Part shown: positions 42,923 through 51,694 of the stretch, in pieces
How positions within the stretch are numbered: position 1 is the stretch's first letter
Layout of the letters: every line of letters begins with the position of its first letter
Source: Microvenator marinus
GTDB taxonomy: Bacteria > Myxococcota_A > Bradymonadia > Bradymonadales > Bradymonadaceae
Length of the DNA: 64,000 nt
Direction of reading: 5' to 3'
Assembly (NCBI RefSeq): GCF_007993755.1
Contig: NZ_CP042467.1
Span: 62,001-126,000 of the forward strand
The notes under the pieces: generated by a model
The model's input: the letters and a program-made list of their open reading frames with translations, nothing else
Told to the model about the DNA's origin: nothing
Databases searched by the model: none
Program-made: the position numbers and the translations under genes

Positions 42923-43363
42923 ATGATTTTGAGAGCGGCGACTGAAACCGATCTTGATGCGGTGCATGAGATCGAATCTGAGTCTCAGTCGAATCCTTGG
43001 TCTCTCAAGATGTTTCAAGACGAGCTACACCGTGAAGAACGTGGGCTTTTTTGGGTGGTCGAATCGGGCGCTGTGCTCGGTTTTGCGGTTTTTGACCTGA
43101 TCCGCCCGGATGCGGAGCTCTTGAACGTGTCTATTCGCTCCGTAGAGCGTGGAAAGGGCTGTGGTAGGCACCTGCTTGAGGGTTGCCTACTAGAACTCAA
43201 AGAGCGTGGCTTTGAGCGCGTCCTGCTTGAAGTGCGTTCCTCTAACGCCGCCGCTATTGGGCTCTATTCGAGGCTCGGATTTCAGACCGATGGCAAGCGG
43301 GCCAACTACTATGACCACCCGAAAGAGGACGCAATCTTGATGTCATTGGGTCTCTGTGGTTAG
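42923..43363 (+). CDS. rimI: ribosomal protein S18 alanine N-acetyltransferase RimI (GNAT)
   Basis: This 146-residue GNAT acetyltransferase starts at ATG 42923 (AGTAGGG seven bases upstream), not the GTG at 42905, which would overlap engB. Features: AATETDLDAVHEIE at the N-terminus, the acetyl-CoA loop RGKGCGRHLLEGCL, LEVRSSNAAAIGLYSRLGFQTDGKRANYY and the C-terminal DAILMSL. The NxxAxxLYxxxGF and YY pattern is that of RimI. Often rimI sits beside tsaB; here the following gene is prs. Confidence 0.88.
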   Translation: MILRAATETDLDAVHEIESESQSNPWSLKMFQDELHREERGLFWVVESGAVLGFAVFDLIRPDAELLNVSIRSVERGKGCGRHLLEGCLLELKERGFERVLLEVRSSNAAAIGLYSRLGFQTDGKRANYYDHPKEDAILMSLGLCG

Positions 43364-43397
43364 ACTCGCGTAACTCTCACCCGCACGGAGTCCCAAA

Positions 43398-44336
43398 ATG
43401 GACGCCCCTCTCAAAGTATTTTCAGGAAGTTCCCACCCTGAGTTGGCCCAGTCTATATGCGACAAATTGGGAATCGACTTAGGTAAATCTCACACCGTGA
43501 CATTCTCGAACGAGAACATGATGGTGCAAATCGACGAGAACGTACGTGAGTGCGATGTCTTTGTGGTGCAAACCTCGACGCCTCCAGTCCACACCCATCT
43601 TTTCGAACTTCTGATGATAATCGATGCGCTTCGTTCGGCCTCGGCTGCCAGGATCACTGCCGTAATGCCCTACATCCCGTACATACGCAGCGACAAAAAG
43701 GACAGGCCACGTATCAGCATCACGGCGCGTCTGGTAGCCGACCTCTTGGAGACGGCTGGTGCCGATAGGGTGCTCACAATGGACATGCACACGCCGCAGG
43801 CGCAAGGGTTCTTCAGGATTCCCGTAGACCATCTGATGGGCGTCGGGCCTATTTGTGAAAGACTCGAGCGGGACAAGCAAGACGATTGGATCTTGGTGGC
43901 GGCTGATATCGGCGAGGCCAAGGATATCGGCAAATACGCGAACCGTCTCAACCTTCCATTTGCCATCATCGATAAAAGACGCGAGGGCGACGACGACAAG
44001 CCCAAAGCCGTCAATCTAATCGGGGATGTGAGTGGGAAGACTGCGCTGGTGGTTGATGACGAGATCGCGAGCGGAGGCACACTCTGCGAGGCAGCACTCT
44101 ACCTCAAAGCCCACGGTGCTGAGCGAGTCATCGCGACGGCTACTCACGGTGTGCTGAGCGGGAAGGCAATCGAGCGAATCGAGCAGGCTTTTATCGAGAA
44201 GGTCATCGTCACCGATACCATTCCGCTCGCCCGCGACAAACGTGGGTCCAAAGTAGAGGTGCTGAGCGTGGCGTCGATGTTTGCGGCCGCCATCACGCGA
44301 ATCCATGATGGTCGCTCGGTGTCCGCGCTTTTTTAA
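43398..44336 (+). CDS. prs: ribose-phosphate pyrophosphokinase
   Basis: PRPP synthase makes phosphoribosyl pyrophosphate for nucleotide, His and Trp synthesis. The 312-residue protein has the expected order: VFSGSSHPELAQSICDKLG, FVVQTSTPPVHTHLFELLMIIDALRSASA, VMPYIPYIRSDKK, LTMDMHTPQAQGFF and the PRPP loop LVVDDEIASGGTL. The two flexible segments are divergent from the main bacterial type (DKKDRPRISITA in place of RQDRKVRSR-like; DDEIASGGT in place of DDMIDTAGT). Differences in regulation are possible. The stop codon lies within a small hairpin (44325-44340). Confidence 0.9.
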   Translation: MDAPLKVFSGSSHPELAQSICDKLGIDLGKSHTVTFSNENMMVQIDENVRECDVFVVQTSTPPVHTHLFELLMIIDALRSASAARITAVMPYIPYIRSDKKDRPRISITARLVADLLETAGADRVLTMDMHTPQAQGFFRIPVDHLMGVGPICERLERDKQDDWILVAADIGEAKDIGKYANRLNLPFAIIDKRREGDDDKPKAVNLIGDVSGKTALVVDDEIASGGTLCEAALYLKAHGAERVIATATHGVLSGKAIERIEQAFIEKVIVTDTIPLARDKRGSKVEVLSVASMFAAAITRIHDGRSVSALF

Positions 44337-44340
44337 GCGC
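44325..44340. terminator. hairpin at the end of prs between convergent genes
   Basis: GCGCTT (44325-44330), loop TTTT, AAGCGC (44335-44340) is a perfect 6-base stem spanning the prs stop codon, 15 bases from the stop of the convergent gene. It may end transcription from either side. No strong T-run follows, so intrinsic termination is uncertain. Confidence 0.35.
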
Positions 44341-44354
44341 TCATCTGCCAAGTC

Positions 44355-45989
44355 TTAGCGTGGGGCGGCGACCAATTTGAAGTTCGAGCTTGTCGCATAG
44401 CCCTGAACCATCGCGTAGATTTTGGCTGGAGCGGGAAGTTCAACAACGCAGAGTTCTTCTGATCCAGCCTTGTAAGGGCGGCAATCGTACGCGTCTGAAG
44501 TCGGCTCGTTGCCTACGCGAACGTAGAGGTCGGCATCATTATCCCCGCTCAAGACGAACTGATAGGCGCCGGCAGGCAGAGTTGGCGTCTCCACCCGCAC
44601 TTCCTCGCCTTTTGCCACTGCGCCGTCTTGCTCAAGCCCTTGCCATGCCTCAACTTCCGGCTCCTCACCACCGCCTGGCACGAACTCATTGTCCTGTTCA
44701 CCGGTCACGATGATGACCTGTGAGCTATCAACACCGGCGAAAATTTGCTCGAAGGTCTTGGGCTGGTCCACATCCATGAGGCCTCGGATGAATTGAACTG
44801 TGGAGTTCGAGACCTCGCGGAAGAACGCTGGCATCGCATTGGTCACGAGGTCTAGATGTTTGGTGCCGGTTGGGTCGTCTGGATTGACGGCGGCGTGGGC
44901 CTCAAAGAGTGATCCATCGATGTAGGCATAGGTGTCGCAGCCGTTCATGAAGACGATGGCGTACTGCCCTTGTGTCCACTTTCCTTTGGATGCGAGCGCA
45001 CGAATATTTGCGCCAAGGCCTGCGTGGCCATTGTAGGCGATGAGGTCGGCCTTAGTTGAAAGCTCTTCGTAGCGCCTTGTGAACTCGGGGCCCGCTTCAC
45101 GAACATTGTCCACCAGAAGGGCCACAATTTCCACGCGCTTACCGTCAGCGAGCTCGGCGTTGAAGACTACTTCAGGAAGCTCGACTCCAGGATTATAGGG
45201 GACTTCGGCAGGCTCGGTTACAAGGCTCATCTGCGCGAGGTCAGTTTGCATGGTGCGCAAGAATGAGTTGTAGGCCGAGATCCCCGCATCGGAGCTCGAT
45301 GTCGCGTGGTCCTTGTACTTGCCAAAGATAGCCACGACCTTGAGCACGTCGTCTTCCCAAACTTTGTGATACTCGGGGTACTTGCCGGTGGTGTTGACCG
45401 AGCTAATCTCAACGCTTGCCTCGGTTTTGATGATATCACTTTCGGCGAGGTTGCAACGGTATGACGCAGGGCGATAGTAGTACCACATCGAGCCCGCATC
45501 CACGTCCGAAGCCCCGAAATCTACGCAGGTCTTGCTGTAGAGCTCGGCGAACTTATCCTGTCCCGCATTGCTGAGGTCTTTCGGAAGCGTGAAGGTGTAG
45601 TTGGCTGGAATCTGGTCCTTCTTTCCCCACGCAACCTGCATCGTGGCGTCGTAGGTCACTCTGTAGAGCTCACCGTCGCGCTCGGTCTGAACGTTCTCCA
45701 GATCCACTTTGTCGAGGCGTCCGACCGAGTTATCACCGTTGAGGTGCCCAATCGTGTAGAGGAGCTGAGTCTCGATGGAAGAGTCCACGTTCCAAGTCGA
45801 GCTCGTAAGGAGCTCGCCCGAAAAGCGCATGTCCACAAAGACCGCCTCTAGCGAGGAGTCGTCTTTGCCGTCCGATTTGGTGACGTCACTCGATGAGGCT
45901 TCAATGGTTGGGGTGCCTTCTTCGGATTCTGCACATCCGACATAAAAGACAAATCCAAGGGCGAGTGCGATATGAAGAGGGTTTCTCAT
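44355..45989 (-). CDS. lipoprotein with caspase-like middle region and pre-peptidase C-terminal domain
   Basis: This 544-residue protein runs from ATG 45989. The N-terminus has a hydrophobic signal ending at Cys (YVGCAES), a likely lipoprotein site, then an acidic Ser/Asp/Lys linker. The middle (about 270-400) carries DLIAYNGHAGLGANI and, 25 residues on, YAIVFMNGCDTYAYID. A strand-Gly-His and strand-Gly-Cys pair of this kind is the layout of clan CD cysteine peptidases. The last 75 residues are a PPC domain (GDNDADLYVRVG, DYDCRPYKAGSEELC-like segment), common in secreted peptidases. Peptidase activity is inferred, not shown. It is otherwise uncharacterised. Confidence 0.7.
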   Translation of the reverse strand: MRNPLHIALALGFVFYVGCAESEEGTPTIEASSSDVTKSDGKDDSSLEAVFVDMRFSGELLTSSTWNVDSSIETQLLYTIGHLNGDNSVGRLDKVDLENVQTERDGELYRVTYDATMQVAWGKKDQIPANYTFTLPKDLSNAGQDKFAELYSKTCVDFGASDVDAGSMWYYYRPASYRCNLAESDIIKTEASVEISSVNTTGKYPEYHKVWEDDVLKVVAIFGKYKDHATSSSDAGISAYNSFLRTMQTDLAQMSLVTEPAEVPYNPGVELPEVVFNAELADGKRVEIVALLVDNVREAGPEFTRRYEELSTKADLIAYNGHAGLGANIRALASKGKWTQGQYAIVFMNGCDTYAYIDGSLFEAHAAVNPDDPTGTKHLDLVTNAMPAFFREVSNSTVQFIRGLMDVDQPKTFEQIFAGVDSSQVIIVTGEQDNEFVPGGGEEPEVEAWQGLEQDGAVAKGEEVRVETPTLPAGAYQFVLSGDNDADLYVRVGNEPTSDAYDCRPYKAGSEELCVVELPAPAKIYAMVQGYATSSNFKLVAAPR

Positions 45990-46147
45990 GGGAGTTCCAG
46001 GGTAAATCAATGTTATGGAACTCTCTTTTGCACTTTGCGTGCCACTATTTTCCGCGCCAACATATGGGGATTTCAGAGAAATTTTGGCAAGAGTGGCTAT
46101 TCAACCATTCAGGTCAAGAGGCACCAAGTGGACACTCGAGTGGTCAC

Positions 46148-47020
46148 CTATTTCTGAAGCGCACTCAACCTTGCGAACTGTTCTGCTAGGGGAAGGTCGG
46201 GACGGTGAAAGTTCAAGAATTCTGGCACGCCGTCCAGAAGTGGAGGGCGTTCTAAAACCTCAGCCCACTTCAAAAACGGCACCAGATAAGGCGTGGCAGA
46301 CTCGAGCTCTTTGAGCAGGAGCGCGGCGGTCGCACCTCCACAATCCAAGAACCCGGTCTCCTCAAAGGCGCGACGCGTCTGATTGAGGTCGTATTGAACC
46401 TGCTTGAGTTCCACGTCCCACGAATCGGCGTTTCTTTCCAAAATGGCGTATTGTGCCCTGGTATCGCGATTGAACGGCAATCCCACCGAACCCACATTGA
46501 CCACGAGCCCCTGCGGAAGCCTCCAAACATGCGCCCTGTGCGTGTGGGCGCAAATCAAGACGGGTTCTTCCACGGAATCAAAATGCTCTTGAATCTCAGC
46601 TTCTTGGAGCCAAGGACCGATGCCCTCGTTGTACGAGCGAGACGAGCCGTGAACGATTCGAACCTCGTTTGCGTGGCCTCGAGTCATCGAGAAGGGTAGA
46701 GCGTCCAAGAATTCGATATCGGTGTTGGAAAGCTCGTCCGCCATCCAGCGGGTGCACGCCCACTCCTCGGCGCTCAACCATTCCTCGGGAACTGCCCCTT
46801 TGCGAAAATCTAGAAGGTAGTCCTCATGGTTGCCGCGCACGCTCTCAAGGCCGAGCTCGCGGACACGGCTACTAACCGCGCTGCCCTGAGGACCACGCCC
46901 CACGAGGTCACCCGCAAGGACAACCTCATCAACGCCTTGGCCAGCGATATCATCGAGAACGGCCTCAAGTGCAGGAAGATTGCCGTGAATATCGGCCAGA
47001 ATAGCGAGCCTTTTGGTCAT
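46148..47020 (-). CDS. calcineurin-like metallophosphoesterase (YfcE/Ap4A-type)
   Basis: This 290-residue cytoplasmic phosphoesterase has the dimetal motifs in order: LADIHGNLPAL (D-x-H), LAGDLVGRGPQ (GDxxxRG), RGNHEDYL (GNHE), and the late His motifs RIVHGSS and VLICAHTHRAHVW (GHxH-like). The mature core resembles small phosphodiesterases/diadenosine tetraphosphatases; the about 75-residue C-terminal extension has no recognised motif. It starts seven bases after the stop of the HNH gene on the same strand, so the two form a unit. Confidence 0.9.
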   Translation of the reverse strand: MTKRLAILADIHGNLPALEAVLDDIAGQGVDEVVLAGDLVGRGPQGSAVSSRVRELGLESVRGNHEDYLLDFRKGAVPEEWLSAEEWACTRWMADELSNTDIEFLDALPFSMTRGHANEVRIVHGSSRSYNEGIGPWLQEAEIQEHFDSVEEPVLICAHTHRAHVWRLPQGLVVNVGSVGLPFNRDTRAQYAILERNADSWDVELKQVQYDLNQTRRAFEETGFLDCGGATAALLLKELESATPYLVPFLKWAEVLERPPLLDGVPEFLNFHRPDLPLAEQFARLSALQK

Positions 47021-47026
47021 ACTAAA

Positions 47027-47530
47027 TCAAATCCACAAATAGGGCTTCCAACGCTCTGGATGATGGCCATCCCATTGCGAAGTAGAAAACGGCCACCATT
47101 TGGGCTCCTTGGGCTTTGAAAGCAAGGGCATTTCAGCTTCCAAGGGAGTCAGGTCGCCTTTCCTACGGTTGCACGGCTCACAGCTCGTGACAATATTCTC
47201 CCACGTGGTTTGGCCGCCACGGCTGCGAGGGAGGACGTGGTCAAAGGTCAAAGTGGTTTCGTGTTGGTCCACACCACAATACTGGCACCTGTGGCCGTCT
47301 CGCCGGTAGACATTTCCCCGGGAGAACTGAACGGCTCGCCTCGGAACTCGGACGCGAGAAAAGAGGCGCAGGACCGACGGTAGCAGGAATTCGTCCGTCG
47401 CAGAGCGCACCGAGTTATCTTGGGCTGCCAATACCTCGGCCTTGCCGAGGATGACCAGGGTGATTGCTTTTTTCCAGTCTACAACAAGTAGAGGCTCATA
47501 CGTTGCATTCAGTAGTAAAGCCGGCTCCAT
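47027..47530 (-). CDS. HNH endonuclease family protein
   Basis: This 167-residue protein has an HNH/McrA-like domain with zinc knuckles: CQYCGVDQHETTLTFDHVLP, then TWENIVTSCEPCNRRKGD. The four Cys ligands and the H-N-H catalytic set (FDHV, ENIV, CNRRK) are present. The N-terminus MEPALLLNATYEPLLVVDWKKA is typical of a widely conserved chromosomal HNH group not linked to mobile elements. Target and role are unknown. It precedes the metallophosphoesterase. Confidence 0.9.
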   Translation of the reverse strand: MEPALLLNATYEPLLVVDWKKAITLVILGKAEVLAAQDNSVRSATDEFLLPSVLRLFSRVRVPRRAVQFSRGNVYRRDGHRCQYCGVDQHETTLTFDHVLPRSRGGQTTWENIVTSCEPCNRRKGDLTPLEAEMPLLSKPKEPKWWPFSTSQWDGHHPERWKPYLWI

Positions 47531-47629
47531 TTTTAATGCTCACTTCATGTCTCACGGGCCCTGCCCGCAAGTGTTTTCCCATCACTAAAGACTTTGAATG
47601 AGCCAAAAATTCCACATCTTAACAACTTC

Positions 47630-50098
47630 TTAGAGGCAGACTCCATTTTGGCAAATGTACTTTTGTTCTTGAGGGCAATCGGCGTCCGTGACGCAGCCTC
47701 GAACGCTGTTCTCCCAACGCAGATAAGGGATGACGATACGGTCCGCGGTCTGCGGTGGATTCGGCCCGTTGAAGTTCACGCGGTTGACGATGGCGTCGTA
47801 GTCCCAGCCATCGGCGCGGCTTCTATCCGGGCTCAAGATGGTCTGAGTAGAAGCTTGTCCAACCTTCACATTGATGCTCGGAGGTACTGGAACACCGCGT
47901 AAACGAAGTCCGCTGGCCAGTCCGACAGACGCGGAAGCAATCTGCTCTAGCGTTGACGTGAGATCAGCTTGACAGATGTTGCCCGCGAGCCCACCAGTGC
48001 GGTTTACCACGCGGTCAATACCAGCGGCTGCTTCAGAGGCGATGGTACAAGGCGTGCCGGGAATCCAGTAAATTCCGAAGATGGTCGCGTTGATGCCTGG
48101 ACGAAGGAAATAGTCGATAAATGGTTGAACGTGTGGGTCCATGGCGTTTGGATCCCAGCCCGGCTCGGTGGACGGGTCGCTCGGTGGCTCCCCTGCTTGT
48201 CCTGCGTCTCTCCAGCCCATACGAGCTTGGAAGTGGTCGTCAAACTCATCGGTGACCGAAATCAAGATGGTCGCGGCATCGGGCCGAAGCTTGGTATTGT
48301 CGGTATCGGAGCGGGGCAGAGCTCGGTCAATCGCGGCCGCGCCCATGGTCAGGGTGTGTTCGCCGGCAATCCTCAAGCCCACTGAGCTTGGGTCGAGCTC
48401 GTCCACGCAATCTTTGAACTTTTGAACGTCATTGGTGAAGTTCGCGCCGTTCTTGTCACAGAGCTTTCCATTGGGGAGCACGTACTGGAAATTTCCGAAA
48501 GGAATGGGTTGGCAGGAGGTTGCCCCGCCCATGGTCATCAAGTTTTTGACGTCCTGAGAGATGGTCGGGTCGGTCGCGAGCTTATCGCATGAGCCTGAGG
48601 CCACGGCGATGCGCCAGTCGATGTTCGACTGCTGCAGAATCTGAGCAAACTGGTCGGCGAAATTCTTCACGGCTTCAATTTCTTCACTCATGGAGCCGGA
48701 GCCGTCCAAAAGCCAGATGAAGTCGACCTTTGCCTGAGAAGTCACGCGATAAGAGACGCAGTCCGCCTCAAGGGTGTCACCCACCCCCGCGATACCAGTA
48801 CCCCCTGCGATATCGTCCACGCGAATGGCCCCAGGTGCCGTATCGGTGTTGTAAAGGCTTTCTGGAATGACTGAGAGCGCCACAATGGCAGATGCCGGAC
48901 GCTTCACCACTTGGAACACGGCCAGCGAACGATCGGTAGAAGCAGCCGGGGTGAAATTACCCTGAACGTTGGGGTTGAGTGTGGTTCCCGCGAGACGGCT
49001 CAGAATAGCGTTTCTAGCCGTGTCAGCCTGCAGACCACCTGGCAGTTCTACCACGCCTCCTGCGATGGCCTGGTGTCCGTCGTGAGTAAGGATGCGTCGG
49101 CCGCTTGTGCGCACGGTTGAGCCTGCATAAGCGTTGCGAATCTGCTGTGTCACCCAGGCTGCCGATTGTTCAGCCGTTGCTGCGTTTGGAGGCACGAATG
49201 AGCCTACAAGGCCCGCATATCCTGCAGGTGCGTCGTTGAATGCGTGCGCCGTAACACCCGGGATTGGGGTGCTTGTGAGGCCCGGCTCAAGGGCGATTTG
49301 GTAGTCCGCGGTATTGTTCGTGAGGAATAGGGGCTGGACTAGATTCGCCGTGTCTTCGGGCGTGCAATCCAGGTATTGAACTTCGTCATTGTCGGGTGTT
49401 CCGTCACCGTCAGTATCTGTCTTGCAAGGGTCGGACTCTATACCTGCACACTCTGCGGTGTATTGGCGGTTGACGCAGGTGCCGAGCTGGCCGTCGAGGT
49501 TCTCGTCCTCTAGATTGTCAGGCAGCCCGTCGCCGTCGGTATCCGTGGACGTTGGGTCCATGCAGCCGCTCGCGACCTCGTCACCGTCGGTGATGCCGTC
49601 GCCGTCTGAGTCAGGGTTGAGTGGGTCTAGGCCGCGCGCGACCTCATCGCCATCCTCAAGTCCGTCGCCATCTGTGTCCGCACTCCGAGGGTCCGTCTCG
49701 CCGGCATCAAATCGGCAGTTGCGGTTGACGTCTTCTTGCCCGTCAAGAAGTCCGTCTCCGTCCGTATCTGGGCGGGCCGGGTCAGTGCCGAGTTCGCATT
49801 CACACGAGTTCGTCAGGCCATCCAAATCACTGTCGATTCCAACAGCGCAGCGGTCTTCTTCGGAGACATCAGCAGGCATGTCTAGGAACGGATTGTCCGG
49901 CATATCGACGCCCGCATCGCCTTCGGTTCCGCCGTCCATGCCGCCTGGTCCGCCACCCGAACGAGCCACGCATTGGCCTGTAATCGGATTATACGATTCA
50001 CCTGGAAGACACCCGGGCTCGGTGGTCTTATTGTCGTCTGAGCAACTAAGGATCGAGCTTGCGATGATTAGAGAAAATAGCTTTGATCTGAATTTCAT
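47630..50098 (-). CDS. large lipoprotein with thrombospondin type 3 repeats and a von Willebrand A domain
   Basis: This 822-residue surface or periplasmic protein runs from ATG 50098. The signal ends at lipobox ILSC (SSILSCSDDN). A Gly/Pro/Asp-rich linker is followed by about six calcium-binding TSP3 loops (about 85-260), recognised by DTDGDG and DSDGDG repeats. A middle domain (about 270-440) is unassigned. A VWA domain (about 465-750) starts with WLLDGSGSMSEE, the metal-ion adhesion site DxSxS in the form DGSGS. The C-terminal ends with Cys pairs (RGCVTDADCPQEQKYICQ). The layout suits adhesion or matrix binding; ligand unknown. A candidate promoter lies at 50134-50162. Confidence 0.85.
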   Translation of the reverse strand: MKFRSKLFSLIIASSILSCSDDNKTTEPGCLPGESYNPITGQCVARSGGGPGGMDGGTEGDAGVDMPDNPFLDMPADVSEEDRCAVGIDSDLDGLTNSCECELGTDPARPDTDGDGLLDGQEDVNRNCRFDAGETDPRSADTDGDGLEDGDEVARGLDPLNPDSDGDGITDGDEVASGCMDPTSTDTDGDGLPDNLEDENLDGQLGTCVNRQYTAECAGIESDPCKTDTDGDGTPDNDEVQYLDCTPEDTANLVQPLFLTNNTADYQIALEPGLTSTPIPGVTAHAFNDAPAGYAGLVGSFVPPNAATAEQSAAWVTQQIRNAYAGSTVRTSGRRILTHDGHQAIAGGVVELPGGLQADTARNAILSRLAGTTLNPNVQGNFTPAASTDRSLAVFQVVKRPASAIVALSVIPESLYNTDTAPGAIRVDDIAGGTGIAGVGDTLEADCVSYRVTSQAKVDFIWLLDGSGSMSEEIEAVKNFADQFAQILQQSNIDWRIAVASGSCDKLATDPTISQDVKNLMTMGGATSCQPIPFGNFQYVLPNGKLCDKNGANFTNDVQKFKDCVDELDPSSVGLRIAGEHTLTMGAAAIDRALPRSDTDNTKLRPDAATILISVTDEFDDHFQARMGWRDAGQAGEPPSDPSTEPGWDPNAMDPHVQPFIDYFLRPGINATIFGIYWIPGTPCTIASEAAAGIDRVVNRTGGLAGNICQADLTSTLEQIASASVGLASGLRLRGVPVPPSINVKVGQASTQTILSPDRSRADGWDYDAIVNRVNFNGPNPPQTADRIVIPYLRWENSVRGCVTDADCPQEQKYICQNGVCL
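49385..49845 (-). repeat. DNA repeats encoding thrombospondin type 3 loops
   Basis: On the plus strand the block repeats variants of CCGTCGCCGTCGGTATC, the complement of codons for D-T-D-G-D-G. About six units occur with variable spacing. It is coding repetition within the VWA lipoprotein gene, not an independent element. Confidence 0.75.
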
Positions 50099-50133
50099 GT
50101 GGCATCCAACGCGCAAAATGGTCTGAACACCTC

Positions 50134-50162
50134 TTTTTATGGGAAATCGCCCCGCGTTGCAA
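50134..50162 (-). promoter_or_regulatory. candidate promoter of the VWA lipoprotein gene
   Basis: Reading the minus strand, TTGCAA (50162-50157), a 17-base spacer and TAAAAA (50139-50134) resemble -35 and -10 elements. The -10 lies about 35 bases upstream of the ATG at 50098, in the gap behind the four-gene cassette. Confidence 0.4.
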
Positions 50163-50187
50163 AGCTAAGTGGCACAATTTCCGTGCT

Positions 50188-50526
50188 TCAATCTTCACAT
50201 GCCAAAACGGCCGGCTCCCAGTTGGGCCGGTCGGGTGCCCAATATGCCTCCTCCCAAAACTCAGGCGTGCACTCTTCAAAGCCTTTTTCAAGATAACGTT
50301 GAAACGCAACAAGTCGCTTGGGCGCATTGACACTGCATAGCGTGGTCCACTCGTGAACTACCAAAGGAGGAGGATCTTGCACGGGTCGTGTGTCTACGAC
50401 GCGAGGCGATGCAGGGTCGAGGAGGCAGAGTCTATCTGGGTCATATTCGTAGGCGAGCACATCTTCGTCATCGACACAGGCCAGTGACGTAGCTGAAAGG
50501 ATGGCCATGAAGAGGAGTTGTCGCAT
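50188..50526 (-). CDS. small Cys-containing lipoprotein
   Basis: From ATG 50526 the 112-residue protein starts MRQLLFMAILSATSLAC, a compact lipoprotein signal with lipobox SLAC. The mature part is short, acidic and Trp-rich (VVHEWTTLC, EFWEEAYWAPDRPNWEPAV) with four further Cys residues that could form two disulfides. No family was recognised. A longer in-frame opening exists upstream but overlaps the next gene and lacks a lipobox-compatible start. It is the last gene of the four-gene secreted cassette. Confidence 0.65.
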   Translation of the reverse strand: MRQLLFMAILSATSLACVDDEDVLAYEYDPDRLCLLDPASPRVVDTRPVQDPPPLVVHEWTTLCSVNAPKRLVAFQRYLEKGFEECTPEFWEEAYWAPDRPNWEPAVLACED

Positions 50527-50563
50527 TGAATGGAGCCCAGAGGGGTTGAGTGCCTTGCAATCT

Positions 50564-51694
50564 CTACGGTTCAGGCTCGACATTGGGTGGACATTTTTCA
50601 CGTTTGCTCGGGCTTCCATCCGGACAAATCGAGTTCCAGAATCGCACATCATCCAGTCGCGTTTTCTCAAGGTTCGCACCTTCCAAATTGGAGTGAGCAA
50701 AGATGGCATTTCGAAGGTCGGCACCCGTAAAGTCCACCCCTCGAAGGTCCACACCACCGAAAGTTGCTCGAAACAAGCTTGCACCCCGGAGGTCGAGACC
50801 ATGCAAGTCTTCCGATTGGATGTGGTGGACCGTGCTGACCGTTCGTACTGGCGTGGCCTTCGTGTGGGAGCGAATCCGTGTACTGAGTGCAGGTGCTTGG
50901 TCAAGGAATCCATTTCTCGCCATGAAATGTCTGACCTGACGTAGGTCGCCACCGCCGTAGAAGATGTCCTGCGGACCTTGGGCAGGGTCTAAAACGAGCA
51001 GTGTTGGAACGGCCGGAACTAATCCAAAGGATGTGGCCAAGTCCTTATCTTTGAACCCATCTACAAAGTAGATATGCTTCTGTGCGGCCTCTGGGAGCCT
51101 CGATAGAAGGTCGTGCATGCGCGACGCTGCCATGCACTCAGAACTCCCAAAAAACACGACGTGTTTGCCTTCTGGTTCTGCGTCTTTAAGTGATGGAAAC
51201 TCGGCGAGGGTCGGAGAGTCAGAAAAGACGTCATGCTCAAACCCGTAGAAACTCGGCTGCCCAAGATTCAGAACCACTCCAGGGTAGTAGTCTTCCTCTC
51301 CAATCGGCGTTGGAATGAAGAGAAAGGCACTGGGTAGGTTGGGTGCGTCGGGGACGTCTGCAATGGCGGCTTTGGAGCCAGGCTTTCGCAAGAACTTATC
51401 CGCGTGTTGTAGGAGAGGATCATCTCCCGGAAAAGTCTCGTTCGCCGCTTCGAGGAGGGTTAGCGCATAGGTTCCTTCAATCTCGACAATCGGAGTGTCC
51501 TTAAAACTTGTCCCTTTAGTCTTATCGTAAGCGTAGAGAACCCCGATCAGATTGTTTCCGAAGTCTTCTTCGTAGGCGACCTCATCCGTGTCGGCTTCGG
51601 GAGGCGCCGAGTTGTTGGGAGAGGGTGGAGCTGATGAGCAGTTTGCGAGCACCAGCATCAGCAGGAGCGTTTGACTAGAGTGGACAATCCGCAA
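50564..51694 (-). CDS. lipoprotein with thioredoxin-like and pentapeptide-repeat domains
   Basis: The best start is TTG 51694, giving 376 residues with signal SSQTLLLMLVLANC (lipobox LANC); it overlaps the upstream gene by 20 bases. After a Pro/Ser linker there is an unassigned domain, then a thioredoxin-like stretch (about 190-285): HVVFFGSSECMAASRMHDLL, IYFVDGFKDKDLATSFGL and the cis-Pro loop AVPTLLVLD. The CxxC is reduced to one Cys (ECMAAS), so disulfide exchange is doubtful. A short pentapeptide-repeat helix follows (about 300-355, DLHGLDLRGASLFRATF) and the end is Cys/Pro-rich. The fusion is unusual. Role unknown; probably in the periplasm or on the surface. Confidence 0.7.
   Translation of the reverse strand: MRIVHSSQTLLLMLVLANCSSAPPSPNNSAPPEADTDEVAYEEDFGNNLIGVLYAYDKTKGTSFKDTPIVEIEGTYALTLLEAANETFPGDDPLLQHADKFLRKPGSKAAIADVPDAPNLPSAFLFIPTPIGEEDYYPGVVLNLGQPSFYGFEHDVFSDSPTLAEFPSLKDAEPEGKHVVFFGSSECMAASRMHDLLSRLPEAAQKHIYFVDGFKDKDLATSFGLVPAVPTLLVLDPAQGPQDIFYGGGDLRQVRHFMARNGFLDQAPALSTRIRSHTKATPVRTVSTVHHIQSEDLHGLDLRGASLFRATFGGVDLRGVDFTGADLRNAIFAHSNLEGANLEKTRLDDVRFWNSICPDGSPSKREKCPPNVEPEP

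Noticed and set aside
47027-47530. HNH endonuclease as homing or restriction element
   Set aside because: No intron, intein, methyltransferase or specificity gene adjoins it; it belongs to a chromosomal HNH group.
47555-47567. CGGGC-CCT-GCCCG hairpin after the VWA lipoprotein gene as a terminator
   Set aside because: Five-base stem without a T-run on either strand; too weak to call.
49389-50126. 245-codon plus-strand frame rich in Ser and Pro opposite the TSP3 repeats
   Set aside because: Its Ser/Pro/Val composition is the direct complement of D-G-D codons; a repeat artefact.
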